NCBI RefSeq assembly: GCF_001039355.2
Contig: NW_019775701.1
Location: forward strand, 7,295-52,720
DNA from: Lingula anatina
Lineage: Eukaryota; Brachiopoda; Lingulata; Lingulida; Lingulidae
DNA length: 45,426 bases
Direction: 5' to 3'
Position 1 is the stretch's first letter. Every line of letters begins with the position of its first letter. A program made the translations under genes and the position numbers. The notes beneath the pieces are model-generated. The model did not search any database. It saw only the letters and a program-made list of their open reading frames with translations, and was not told the DNA's origin. This document shows, piece by piece, positions 20,405-31,789 of the stretch.

Positions 20405-21502
20405 CTATCCTGACATTCCAATCCATTTTGGGGGAAAATAGTCCTCATGGTTGGTGCGCCACCACAAATGGGTGCCAGGTTTGGGCCAGTCTTTATAGTA
20501 AACCACGTCTCCCCCGGCCAACCACGCGCCCCACCAAGAAAAGGTACCCACTGACATTATGGTGTGGTTACAACTTCCTAAGAGAGCTAAACTCAGTATG
20601 GGGTCCTTGAATGGGTTGTACCGGATTCGTGGGTGCTGAATATTCTTTCTGCACCAAGACATATCATCAGACACTACAATAAACAGGATGTTTTTATAGA
20701 TATTCTCAAAGTACCGTATGGCTTTGGTGTAGTAACTAGATGGCGCCACGGTATAACCCATATGTTCATATACTATGCGCATGTCTTTTCCATACCGTGC
20801 ATGAATTCCAATGTACGTTACTTTTTCCCCTTTGTTGTTTATCCCAAGTTCTAGTAAGGCTGTGTCAAAAAAAGCATCAATTTGTTTGCGGAAATTTGCC
20901 TCCTTTCGGAAACGAAAATGTCGCCTCAGATCATCTTCGACATTGTGGAAATATTTCCAAGAACACAGGTAATAAAACAATTGCACTGATTGGCCCTTCT
21001 TGTACAATGTCTCCGTCCTGTTGTCATAAAAAGCGTATTTCTTCTCGTGGAATTTCACAAGTTTAACACCAGGCGGTAAAGATCGGGGAATATAATCCGG
21101 AATTCGAAACACTTCCCGTATCTGTATGCTTTCAAGCACGACTGGAGTCATGTTGTTACGTTTTGCAATTCCATACATTGACGCAAACTGAAACATACGG
21201 TTACCCAAACCACCAGAAACCCCTGTCATGATGAAAGGACCTGTAGAATTAATCCAAGATCTTGTATCTTTTTTCCACGCTTCGCTCATGTCTGGGGAAA
21301 CAAAATGGTGTCCTTCACGAACAAAGAACAACGCTGTAGGCCTATCATTTTTCAGGTGCGCCTCGCCCGACTCGCAAACTTCCGTCACTGTGGGGTGGAA
21401 ATCGTAAAAAGTTACAAATGTATTAGTGTACCACATCCATACTGCTACAGAAATTGCTCCAAAAATCACTAAACCCTTTACTGCACTCGCTGCAGTTGCC
21501 AT
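20405..21502 (-). CDS. GT11 alpha-1,2-fucosyltransferase-like, array copy 5 (diverged N-terminus)
   Basis: 365 residues from ATG at 21502 (MATAASAVKGLVIFG); an ATG 27 codons upstream (21583) is also in frame. Signal-anchor at ~8-27. The stem is about 55 residues shorter and unlike the other copies (TVTEVCESGEAHLKND). The catalytic domain has GVSGGLGNRMFQFA near residue 95, a form closer to the family consensus than copies 1-4, then HARYGKD near 235 and CNHTIMSVGTFSWWGAW near 308. The last ~90 residues are almost identical to the other copies despite the diverged front, pointing to gene conversion. It is the rightmost member and probably the oldest split. Confidence 0.92.
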   Translation of the reverse strand: MATAASAVKGLVIFGAISVAVWMWYTNTFVTFYDFHPTVTEVCESGEAHLKNDRPTALFFVREGHHFVSPDMSEAWKKDTRSWINSTGPFIMTGVSGGLGNRMFQFASMYGIAKRNNMTPVVLESIQIREVFRIPDYIPRSLPPGVKLVKFHEKKYAFYDNRTETLYKKGQSVQLFYYLCSWKYFHNVEDDLRRHFRFRKEANFRKQIDAFFDTALLELGINNKGEKVTYIGIHARYGKDMRIVYEHMGYTVAPSSYYTKAIRYFENIYKNILFIVVSDDMSWCRKNIQHPRIRYNPFKDPILSLALLGSCNHTIMSVGTFSWWGAWLAGGDVVYYKDWPKPGTHLWWRTNHEDYFPPKWIGMSG

Positions 21503-23240
21503 ACTGTTTTCATTTGCAGACTTGTACAGCTCTGTATACAGGTCTGTATACGATTCAAGGGCGGTAAGTGTCGCCACGGGCATTTTAGCACACAAGCCTA
21601 CACATAGTATGTCAGTTATAGTCAACGTGAAATTGCTTTTTTATATTTTTGTGCAGGAATAAATGATGTACGCCTAGTGTGTACAAGTGTGCAGCCTACA
21701 ACGGCTGTGCATGGAATGGTTCAATTTATGCACCACTTCCTTTCCCACGATTCATTATTTTTGTCCGCCTTTGAGTGTACAAATTTCCTTTCCTTTTACG
21801 AAAGGAACTGTAAAAATAGAATCTTAGATCTGAAAACGTGTTTATGGGTCGTTTTTCTGAGGACGGATTCGGACATGGTATACTTGGGGATATTGGAAAA
21901 TAAAAGTTTTGAAATCTCCGAGATTTTTTTTTCTTTTATTTGCTTTATAAAGGTCTTACGCTCATTTTGTGCTCAATATGCCTCAAGCTTACTAGTATAT
22001 CGCCTCGTATAATATGGTAATGACTCTTATTTTTTCAATGAGGAGAAAGTAGGCTATCAGTGTAGCTCATCGGAGCCACAGAGTAAAACGATGCTTATGT
22101 CAACAACCATTCCTTTCTTTTCAGTATTTCAGGACAAGTTTTTAAAATTATTAAAAATACATATCTAAATTGCTTTTACTGAATAGTATGTAACTGTAAA
22201 GTAGTATCCTTTTCGTTTTGTTGCTACCATTCAGCAGGAATGTCCTACGAATCTATGACTTCGAAAAATACAGTATTTGTAAAATCCACTATTTTCCCCA
22301 CTATTTTCCTGAATATCTATGCAGTTGGTAAGTTTGTTGGCCTGGTCATGGGCGCTGCAGGCATTTGAGAATAATAAGCAGACTTTGTTTATCGAGGGTC
22401 CCACTGGGTATTTACGTTACCGTAAAAGTCACTTTTTATTTCCCGAAATGTATTTAGCGAGGTTCGCGAAGCACCCCACTCCCGTGACTCGCGAATGCGG
22501 CTTTTTATTCCTTGTCCTTCGTGAAACAGAATGATTCGCGATTTTCTACTCGCCGGACTCGCATTTTATATGAAATATGGATAGTTTTATTTACTGTGAT
22601 TTGATTTTATTCCATTGTGGTGTGATCACCCCCCCCCCCTCCCATGGACCCTCTTTATGATACATTAATCTTGCACAGTCTATGTGAAATTGCTAGTGCC
22701 ACATATATTGATATATAGGCCTAAAGAATATACGACAAGTGTGCACAGGAATATGCATCCACCGTTGAATATTTCGTGTAGTTTGAATTTCCTGGCCAGT
22801 CGCATTCTAACGCACCTGTTCACTAGAATTGTTTTCCTTAATCAAATCTTTTATCTCTTTAAACAAATCTTGTATGTTATTTCTGTTACTTTGATTAGCT
22901 GATAATAATAATAATTATTATTACATGAAGGTTGTCCCACTGTCGCTGAACTTTATTGTCACTTCCGGTACCAGTTGCGAGGGCACTGTAGTTATGCATT
23001 TAATTCAAAGCGGGTCTTATTTGTACAGAAACAAATAAAAATAGAAAAAATTGTGCTAACAAGCACGGAGAAAACACACAGTGGGCTCTGTCACAGGGTC
23101 CCTCGCTTCCTTAACCCCCCCTTCCCCATTTTGGCTCCTAGGTCAAACCTTCCTGTCACACTGCTGATGGCTTCCAGAGCTTTCATTGAACACTAATATC
23201 CATTAACTTATGTTCGTTTTTAAGTGAAACATTTCACTTA
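21503..23240. other. spacer between the array and RPL35A
   Basis: Up to about 22010 a diverged version of the array upstream blocks is visible (TGTTTATGGGTCGTTTTTCTGAGGACGG near 21838 matches the GGATCGTTCTTCTCTGGACGG block). Beyond that I see no gene. There is a C-run (22628-22641) and an ATT/AAT run (22903-22922). Candidate minus-strand poly(A) signals for RPL35A (TTTATT on the plus strand) are at 23242 and 23254, next to a perfect 9-bp inverted repeat at 23221-23240. Confidence 0.5.
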
Positions 23241-23313
23241 ATTTATTTCATTGTTTATTTCTTTATACATAATTTCAGACCAGTCTCTAGTAAAAATTCA
23301 GCGTTTATGATGT

Positions 23314-24849
23314 TCAAACTCTTGATGGATACAGCATCTGAAAAAAATGAAAAGAATATTTAAAGTGAAGTTGCAAATTACATAGTGTAAATCAAATTAT
23401 TCCCGTTTTCTTGAATATAGTAATTCTCACTCAAGTTAAAAACAAAAACTTATATCTGAAAGTTCGATAAATTTTGCCCATTGAAAAGATTGAGCAATTG
23501 CCATAATATTTTCACTGTACGATGTTGACAGGTAAAGTACTGCATTCACAAATTTTGTGGGTTCAACCATCATGAATTTTCACGCCAATCATTTTTCCTA
23601 AGCTAAAGTACATCCATCACTCTCTCTAAAAATCCACAACTAGCTACATCTATAACCTAAAAAAATAATGAACAGAATGAATGGTCTTCTACTTACCACT
23701 CTGACTCTCTTCCCCATGGCTGATGCCGGCAGATTTTTCCTGAACTTTGCCCTGACCGCTCCACTGTTGCCATGAGGCCGGGTCACTTTGCCCCAGATGA
23801 CGCGGATACGACTGGCTTTATCATGGCCTGGGCAGGCAGACTTACTGTGGACAAAAACAAATGTTTTCATTTTACAAAAAGAACCTTGCACGTAAATGAC
23901 TAAATCTTTAATGGTCTAGGACCTGTTAAAAAAACAAACGAGAACAGGAAAGGAACTTCAGCCCAAAAACTGGCAAGAAGAAGAAGAAAACAAAAAACTT
24001 TTAGGCCTAAATTTTGGTAGTCTTTAACCCAAATTAATTCAGTGCCAATTTAATCAAAATTAATTTTATCTTTTTATAAGAAGCTATAACATTTTAGAAC
24101 ATTGCCAATGTTTTCAAACAATCTTTTACATTGCTGTTGCATTACTCCACAAGATTTGAACTACCAAATTCATAAATGGAGTTGTTCTCCAGTGCTCTCA
24201 TATGGGGAAGTCCATTAAAAACCAACTCAGAAAGTGAAATGTCTGCACCGCTTCCTTGAAGGAAACTTACAGCGAGGCTACTGAATCTTCATCATTGTTG
24301 GTGACAGGTTAAAATTCTATATTTCTCCATTATACTGAATGCATTAAAAATTTGCATTTGGTAAATACATAAAATTCTTTACATGTGGGTTATATTAATA
24401 AAATTTACAATTCAGGTATCAATTAGGCAAATATGCATGATTCATTACCAGTATACTCATTTCCATTTGTCCAATAATTTGTCCAGTAAACAGATTCAAC
24501 CAGACACTGACTTCAAAATTTAAACTGAAATTTACTAAAATACTGTCCTAAATATGTTGTATTTCAACAAAATCATTGGTAACTTAAACACTTTCAAAAC
24601 AGCAACTTACTTTTTAGCCTTGTATACATAGCAGCACCTCTTGCCCAGGTAAAACTCTGTGGCTTTCTTTGTGGTCACCCCCTCCAGTTTCAGCAGAGAT
24701 GTGTTCTCATGTTGATTACGAAGGCCACGCTTGTAACCAGTGAAGACTGCTTTAACGTAAAGCCTGGAAGCATTCAGCAAACTATGCAATGAAGAGGATT
24801 ATTATCCTTATTAAGGGAATGCATATCACTCATTAAACTTGAATAAGTG

Positions 24850-24890
<41 letters not shown>

Positions 24891-25537
24891 AAAGTCTCAA
24901 GTGTTAACTTATACGTAAGGCCCACTGTGTTTTGTAGCGATTTGGGGTGAGTGCAGAAAAATCACCGACCAGACCAGGAATCGAACCCGGGACCCCTTGC
25001 TTACAGGGCGAGTGCTCTTACCTACTGAGCTACCTGGCCGGTTCTACCTGCATCTGGCACTACAGTTTCAACAAATTCTGTAAATGTATTTTAACTAAAC
25101 TTAAAAAAGTTTCTTCAAAATTTCTGAAATAAAAAATAAGTTCATTTACCCATTTTCTTTCTTTTATTATTTTTTTTTCATTTACCTTTTCATTTATTTA
25201 AGTTTAAAGAGAAATGTGAACTTTCATATTCATGCTAATAATTTCAATGTGAACAAATGCTGGTGCTAACTAGCCATTGCCCCTTTCTTTACTGCAAGAA
25301 ATTGTGAGACAAATTTTAGAATTTTTGACAGCCATAAACGTATGATAAAGTACACAATGGTAAAACACACCATCGTCGTTTAGCATCTACAACTGATAAC
25401 AGAGCTGTTGTGGCATCAAAGAATGTGGCCGCGACAACAGATTTAAAAAGACAAAGGAACATTGACCCACAAAATGATGCATGGGCTTACCTTCCAGATT
25501 TCTTAGGAGGATTTTGCTTGGCTTCTTGGTCAGCCAT
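23314..25537 (-). CDS. RPL35A: 60S ribosomal protein eL33 (RPL35A), 4 coding exons
   Basis: Large-subunit ribosomal protein. Coding exons in transcript order: 25537-25491, 24763-24611, 23844-23697 and 23337-23314, all with AG/GT borders and consistent phase; 123 residues. A 13-residue N-terminal extension ([13 protein letters not shown]) precedes the conserved [20 protein letters not shown]. Further family blocks are [33 protein letters not shown] and [11 protein letters not shown], and the last exon encodes only MLYPSRV, like the vertebrate C-terminus. A 5' splice acceptor at 25547-25548 implies an upstream leader exon. Divergently paired with IQCG. Confidence 0.96.
24850..24890. repeat. (AT)n microsatellite in RPL35A intron 1
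   Basis: AT repeats with one TATG interruption, adjoining the presumed tail of the tRNA-derived element at 24966-25039. Confidence 0.85.
24966..25039 (-). repeat. tRNA-like sequence, probably the head of a SINE
   Basis: The reverse strand folds as a full cloverleaf: acceptor GGCCAGG pairs with TCTGGTC using wobbles, the D arm contains TAGCTCAGTAGG (A box), and the T arm contains GGTTCGATTCC (B box). The anticodon loop reads CCTGTAA, giving TGT (Thr), but position 33 is C instead of the near-universal U, and the anticodon stem has a C-A mismatch. The sequence continues 3' without CCA into about 75 bp that end at an AT repeat. It lies inside an RPL35A intron on the same strand. A tRNA-derived SINE is likelier than a working tRNA. 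Confidence 0.65.
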
Positions 25538-25787
25538 GATCAGCGACTGAAATAAAAACAGAGTCGTGAGCCCTAATTTACCACACGAATACAACCACTC
25601 CACAGAAACACCTTACGGCGAATCCAAGTTTATCTTAAACAGCCCTCCACATCAATAGCCCACACTAACATTTAACAATAACAACATACCACTTTATTTT
25701 AATCAACTTTTATTTTTTATGAACAGGGCTTAATAAGTCAATAATTTAGGTTTATTTTCGTGGTTGTCGAACTTATTTCACGAGTAC

Positions 25788-25810
25788 CTTTCCAAGATGG
25801 CCGGAAAAGG
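25788..25810 (-). promoter_or_regulatory. RPL35A TOP leader exon and start site
   Basis: On the minus strand CCTTTTCCGGCCATCTTGG is followed by AAAG|GTACTC, a plausible donor. A C followed by a pyrimidine tract at the 5' end is the terminal oligopyrimidine (TOP) motif of ribosomal-protein mRNAs, which couples translation to mTOR signalling. GGCCATCTTGG contains the complement of a YY1-type AAGATGGC site, common at such genes. The leader would splice to the acceptor just before the coding exon (exon begins at 25546). Confidence 0.6.
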
Positions 25811-26145
25811 GCGAGCAGGGAATTGTGGGATAATAAATACTCTTTCCGTTCAAGACAAACCAAATTGTTTCAAAAGTAGATGTTACATTGAAAATTATAT
25901 CCAACTTATTATACGATCTAAAATATCGAAGGATAAGATTATATTATTCTTACACACTTTCAAATTTTGGCAAATGTTGACATTTTAATGTAAGAGCATT
26001 TTGTTCAGCCTATCTTTCCGGATCGTATCGACCAGGGTGATGCGCACTTTGCTGCGCAGTAGCTGTGGTTACCACAGTAAACAACTTCATTGCTGGAAGA
26101 AGTTGCCGACATAAAATGTCTCCCTTTCTTTCGTAGTTTTTAAAG
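25811..26145. promoter_or_regulatory. bidirectional promoter region between RPL35A and IQCG
   Basis: The RPL35A leader reads left from about 25810. A plus-strand leader exon of IQCG probably ends at 26145 (TTTTTAAAG|GTATGT) and contains CTCCCTTTCTTTCG. Only some 200-330 bp separate the two transcripts, so regulatory sequence is probably shared. The GC content rises locally around 26010-26110 (GATGCGCACTTTGCTGCGC). The exact IQCG start cannot be placed. Confidence 0.5.
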
Positions 26146-26541
26146 GTATGTATAAACTGAAATATTGTTTAAGTATCGAAAATGGAAAGGTGAAGTAGTA
26201 TATATATAAAGTGACGATTTTGTATTCGAAATTATTTGTAAATATGTCATGTGCTGAGCACAAAATCCCAAGTCATTAATAAGGTCAATGAACGTTGGGT
26301 CGATGTATCATGGATAAAAGATTGGGCATATATTTTGATTATGTTAGAATCATATTGTTCTAATTTTCAGTAGCATGTCCCATTCAAATCTACTGATATA
26401 CATATCGTTAACTTACTCAAACGTCACTCCTGTTTCAGAGTCTAGATGTGAGAATGTTTCTAGAAAAATAATCTTTTTTTTTTTCATTAAATTATTTATA
26501 AGAATGACATTTTGCTTGTATGTTACAGTGATAGCAGCACG

Positions 26542-26706
26542 ATGTTGACAGGAGTGGATGCCATTCATGTCTCCACAGTGTTGGAGGACTGCGCTGATCA
26601 GCTGGCCATTTTGGGCAAAATTATGCCTGGGACCTATGAGAACAGGCCAGACGCTGACGAGGTAGGGATTTTAATTAAAATTATTGAATAATGTTCAGTT
26701 TATAAT

Positions 26707-26739
<33 letters not shown>

Positions 26740-27851
26740 GAACATATTCCTTTTTTTTTGGCAGGGTGAGGTTCTTGAGACAGACATTTATAAAAATTAA
26801 CATCATGATGTTTGTTAATATTTTTTCATGCTGGGATTCCATTAAGCCTTTTAAAATCATTTAAGTAACAGCAAATTTTATTTTAAGTGGTAAAATCAAA
26901 ACATAGACTTCTAACAAATGATGATGTGTGAGTATGTAAAAATATATTACCAATTTTTTCTTTTAGTTTGTTCAAGAAGAAATAGGCCAGTTAGTTGAGG
27001 GTCAGAGACAGCTGGAGAGCAAGTATGAGAGTCTTATGTCAAAGAAACAAGATCTGAGGCAGGGGGATGTCAGGACCAAGAGCAATTTACAAAAGTGAGT
27101 GGGAGGAAGAGGTTCACATTTGGTAGCTTTCTGATTGATTTGATGTCTGGGATTTTCAAATTTTATTTTGTGACAAAAAAAAAAAAAAAAAAAAAAAAAT
27201 GTTCCCCTCTACCCTGAGTTATAATATTCAGGAAATAATATGAAAACATGTTTTAATTGGTGCACAATTAAACCTTGAATGTACTTTAATATTTATGCTA
27301 AACAAACAATGAAAAATACTTTTCTGACATATTTATGTGAAACAAACAAGTTATAAAATACTTTTCTGAGACCATTATATTAGGCAATGAAGAGAGGCGA
27401 TGTTGTAAAAAATTTACCATGATACCATGAAATCACTGTATAATGTGACAAACACTCCTCATCTCTAGAATGATGGACACAGATCGTGACATCCAGGCAA
27501 CTGGAGGTGACCTCAAAAACAGCACCCACGTCTTTGGACGGAGTCTGAAGCAGAACCCACTCACTTCGGACAACATAACGAAGATCCAAGAGGACCGCGC
27601 CTTCCTCGAGAGGGTGGTGTGCAACACCTTGGCAGAAATTGAACACAGGGGGACTTACGAGTCATTGGTGTCCGCAGTGAGGGAGGAGCGAAACAGGAAG
27701 ACAGGGCTTCAGGATACGATATTAAAGTAAGTAAAACCTGTTATTTGAGGTATAGGTTGTTTTTGCCTTTGTTGACTTGTTAGATAACTGATAAACCTAT
27801 GGACAGATTTTTATAAAATGTTAAGGATAGGTAAGAAATGGACTAACTTAG

Positions 27852-27922
<71 letters not shown>

Positions 27923-28391
27923 TGTTGATCCAGAATAAATTAACTAATGATAAGAATTAAGCTGGTTTGACGAAGCTCTACACTCTCTGTGTACCCCTCT
28001 AGTTACCATCTTCTATTGTTTTCTGTGGAAGTGTTTTTCCACACTATGGTGAAATATTTTAGGGACTTGAAAAATACTTCTGGAAGAAGATAGATTTGTT
28101 TTTACAAAATTTAAAAAAAATTAAATTTCTTCTCTTTATTCAGGGAAGAGGAAGGCCGGCGTAAACTGAAAACCCTTCAAAAACAACTCGTTGATGTGAA
28201 GAAGGAAAAAGAAGTAGAGATTCAACACCGCAATGAGATGATCGCCCATCTCAAGGATCAGCTTCAGGAGATGAAGGCCAAAACCAACATGGAAGGGAAG
28301 TACATCCAGAAGTGTGCCCAGGTCTCCGTGGCACAGACCCTGAAGAGATGCACCATGGCTGAGAAAGGGATGAAGGACGAGCTAGAGGTGG

Positions 28392-28447
<56 letters not shown>

Positions 28448-29785
28448 ATTAGAGAGAGAGAGAGAGAGAGAAAGGAGAGAGAAGTAGAGGTGAGTGACTG
28501 GACAAGTTGGTGTGTTTGAGAAAGGGTAGGCAGGGGGATGGGGGGAGATGACTGGTGGTTCAGACCCTGAAGAGATGTACCATGGCTGAGAAAGAGATGA
28601 AAGACAAACTAAAGTGGGTTTCTTGATATGTGAGAAATGGAGAGAGGGTTAGTGACTGGGCAAGTTATTTAGAGTGTGTGTGTGTGAGAGAGAGAGGGAG
28701 AGAGAGAGAGAGAGAAAAGGAGGGGGGTGACTTGACAGATTAGTTTCTTTATGCTGGTGGCCCAGTCACCAAATCAGTTACACAAAACACTAAATTCGGT
28801 AGAAATTATCCAAACGTTTCTTCCTTTCTTGGTATCCAGAGCTTGAGAAACAAAATTGATGAGGAGACGCGGGTGAATGCAGAGGTGGAGTCCTTCCTAC
28901 AGACCCACCAGAAGATCCTGAGCCAGAAGGTGGAATACTGGATGGAGAAGTACGAGAAAGACGTGGACGACATGCAGATCAAACTGAAGGTGTTGGAAGA
29001 TGCTGAGAAGAAAGATCTGGCTAGAATAGCAGAGCTGAAGAAATTGTAAGTTAATGAAGTTAAGGCAATTGTAGAAAAAGTTTGTAAAACGTTGCTCTTT
29101 TTTTGTTATGGTTACCATTATATAGATATATTAAAATGTCACATATCCAAAAATTAAGGAGATATTAGTATTATGGAAAGTGTAGCTGAATGGTCCATTT
29201 TGTTGAGGAAGTTGAAGGGGGGGAGGTCAGCCCCGCCTCTACCCCCCCCCCCCCCCTTTCTCCTCCTCTTATTTCTGGTTAATAGAAAGGACGCCTGGCT
29301 TAAATTTGGTATTAAAAATTTTGTTAAATTTCAGATATGAAGAGTATGAACAGGTAGTTGTAGAGGACAGGATAGACAAGGAAAAAGCCAGAAGGAAGGC
29401 TCAACAAGAGGAAATTGAACTCAAGAATGCCACAAAGGTAAGCCTCTTGATGTGAAAACTGCAGTAAATGTGGAAAAATAAAGTTGAGATCAAATTTTTT
29501 CATACTCTTAGAGATCCAAATAATTTTTTTTTTTCATTTCTGAAATTTCTTAATTATGGCAGAAATTTATATAAAGGTTATAAAATTAATGTTGATTCTT
29601 TCATACTGTGTGTTTTTCTTTTCAGATTTTTTTAAACAAAAAATTAACAAAAATTAACATCTTTTTATCTTTAGCTACAAGCATGGTGGCGAGGTGTTAT
29701 GGTTCGACGAGGTCTTGGTCCTTACAGTAAGAAAAAGAAGAAGGGAAAGAAAGGCAAAAAGTCTGGAAAGAAAAAGAAGAAGTAA
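26542..29785 (+). CDS. IQCG: dynein regulatory complex subunit 9 / IQ motif-containing protein G, 7 coding exons
   Basis: Ciliary axoneme protein of the nexin-dynein regulatory complex that binds calmodulin. Exons: 26542-26661, 26967-27094, 27469-27726, 28144-28387, 28840-29045, 29335-29437 and 29675-29785, with GT-AG borders and consistent phase; 389 residues, shorter than human IQCG at about 440. The N-terminal part is mixed; exons 4-6 are Lys/Glu-rich coiled coil. The last exon carries the IQ-like motif LQAWWRGVMVRRGLGPY followed by a Lys-rich tail, the IQCG hallmark. The ATG lies 13 bases into exon 1's spliced sequence, after a leader exon ending near 26145. An AATAAA is at 30412. Confidence 0.93.
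27855..27919. repeat. (AT)n microsatellite in IQCG intron 3
   Basis: About 65 bp of pure AT repeats. Confidence 0.9.
28394..28471. repeat. (GT)n-(GA)n microsatellite next to the IQCG exon 4 donor
   Basis: GT repeats start only six bases after the GT of the exon 4 donor (28388) and change to GA repeats at 28451. A second, shorter GT-GA tract stands at about 28673-28714, about one duplication period downstream. Confidence 0.9.
28561..28622 (+). pseudogene. partial duplicate of IQCG exon 4 inside intron 4
   Basis: Bases 28561-28617 repeat the last ~54 bases of exon 4 (from 28334) with a few substitutions: QTLKRCTMAEKEMKDKLK against QTLKRCTMAEKGMKDELE. The intronic GTGGGTTT after the donor is copied too. 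The copy lacks the front of the exon and a clear acceptor, so it is a dead exon fragment produced by a ~227-bp tandem duplication that also copied the GT-GA tract. Confidence 0.8.
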
Positions 29786-30450
29786 ACAATGAACCCTTTA
29801 GACAATGCTATATGCTGCGTGGTTGTTTCAGTATTACAAATCATTGTGAAAAAAAGTTTGTTGCAAGGGATGTAATAGGGTTTCAAGAAAAGAAAAAGAT
29901 TCTAGTGAGTCAAACAGCAATAGCATGTATTTCAAACATATGAATGTTATCCCACCCCACCTCTCCAGAGAGATGGGGAAGGGAGGGGGAACCATTCCAT
30001 TATTCCATTGTTATGGGAGGAAAAGGTTATTTTAAGGTGATGCAGGTGCACCCAAAAGGAGGAGACTTTTTTCCTTTTCTTGTATAAAACAAGTTTAATC
30101 TTTTTGTCATGTCAGTTGCTAAATACCGAGTGTGAACAGCATTTTCAGTTTCACAAACCCTCCCAAGTCTTCTACAGCTCCACATGCCCCAGTGTAATTA
30201 TCCTATGGACAGAAGAAGGATGGGGGTGAGGACTGAAGGGAAAGTGGCTCCACCTGAAGCTGCATGTTATTTCTTTCATAACCCCAAATGCTTCTGACGT
30301 CGATTTCCAAGGCATAGATTTTCTAAATTGTCCAATCTTGAATTCAAGAGCAAATATCTGAATGTCCCTGTAAATCTTGACTTATGTAATCAGTATTCTT
30401 GGTAATTTGTAAATAAATATATTTTTATCAAATATTTCTAATTTGATTAT
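29786..30450 (+). other. IQCG 3' untranslated region
   Basis: Non-coding sequence after the IQCG stop, ending just past AATAAA at 30412-30417, the best poly(A) signal. The sequence contains short G-rich patches (29970-30020, 30210-30245). Confidence 0.6.
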
Positions 30451-31789
30451 GTGCAAGAAAGTGCATTCACAATATTATAAAATTTTCTAAGCATTATGAA
30501 ATTAATTTTATGTGGTTTGATAAAGGAGACCATGTATGACTAATTTCACTGTATATGAAAGAGAAATTAATTATGTATTTTGAGGAAAACTGAAATGTCA
30601 TAAAAGGGATCAGAAAAGATAAGACACAACTGCTACACATAGTATTAAAAAAAATAGGAATTTCTTAACAAGAAAATGGCCGAAATGTACTGAATTTGAG
30701 AAGTGAAGAGATACAGGATTCTGGAGAAATAATACAAAATGATAATTTCAAGGCATTCTTAACAATTTTCTAGTCTTTATTGACCATCAATTTACAGTTT
30801 TTCAAACTCCAAAATAACCTTCAACATACAAATAAATTTTAAAAAATAAATTTTTTTGACTATAATTTTTCTTAACTTTGTTTAATCTGAGAAAATTTCT
30901 TTCCAATATTCTTTGGCATTAGAAATTAAGTTTTTGAGCAGGGAATAATGATTCCATTTCCTCAAAGAAAGCATAATGCCTTCAGAAATGAAGGATAATC
31001 TAAAAAAAAAAAAAAAAATTGGCAATCACAATCCAGTTTACTAGGTGCTTTCTCTTGAACAGCTTCCAAATACCATAAAACCCAATGAAAAAAACTAACA
31101 AACTTATCTACACACATAGTACCTGTTACATTTTGTTGACTAGAACAAGTACAGTGAGCAACCTTTGAGATTCTTTGTGGAATGCAACTTAAATTACAAA
31201 ATATAGACTAAGATTTCAGCCCGAAATATGACTTTTGAGAAACAGAGTCTTGAGAAATAAAGGATATGAAAAATACTTTCTTATAACACACCTGTACACT
31301 GAACATACACATAACAATTTCCCATTGTAAGAAAAACAAAACAAAAAAAATTAAGTGCTGCTCAACAGTGCAATCTCAATCCAAGAGCACACAAATATTT
31401 ATAAACCAATAACCAGAAATATAAGAGCAAAATCTTTTCAATTTAATCTAGCACTTAATCAGTTCTCTGAAATGAGCCATTATCTTTGTAGCTGTTTTTG
31501 TGCCAATAACATTAGCCATTCTGTTTATACGCTTGTAGGAGGTGAACAGGTTTCAGGCACCTTGACCGATAACTTGCAAATGATGAGCACCCGACTATTC
31601 ACATTGACCATCCTCGTTACCATGTTTGGATGAGCGCAGCAGGTCCTTTGCTTAAATGTTGTTAAGTTTAAACAAACTAATCAGTTAATTACATCTACCA
31701 TTTGCAATACCATATGTTTATATGAGTGCAGTAGGTTTCTTGGTTGCTTAGGCTAATCAAATCATTCAGTTACTGACACATCTACCATC
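30451..31789. other. convergent intergenic / 3' UTR of the minus-strand gene
   Basis: No exon seen. A minus-strand AATAAA (plus-strand TTTATT at 30777) could end the transcript of the gene that finishes at 31790, giving a ~1-kb 3' UTR. A poly-A run lies at about 31003-31018. Confidence 0.45.

Noticed and set aside
24966-25039. Functional tRNA-Thr gene
   Set aside because: C at position 33, a mismatch in the anticodon stem and a tail-like continuation favour a SINE.
28391-28519. Coding extension of IQCG exon 4 through the GT repeat
   Set aside because: The translation is a microsatellite artefact; a normal donor ends the exon at 28387.
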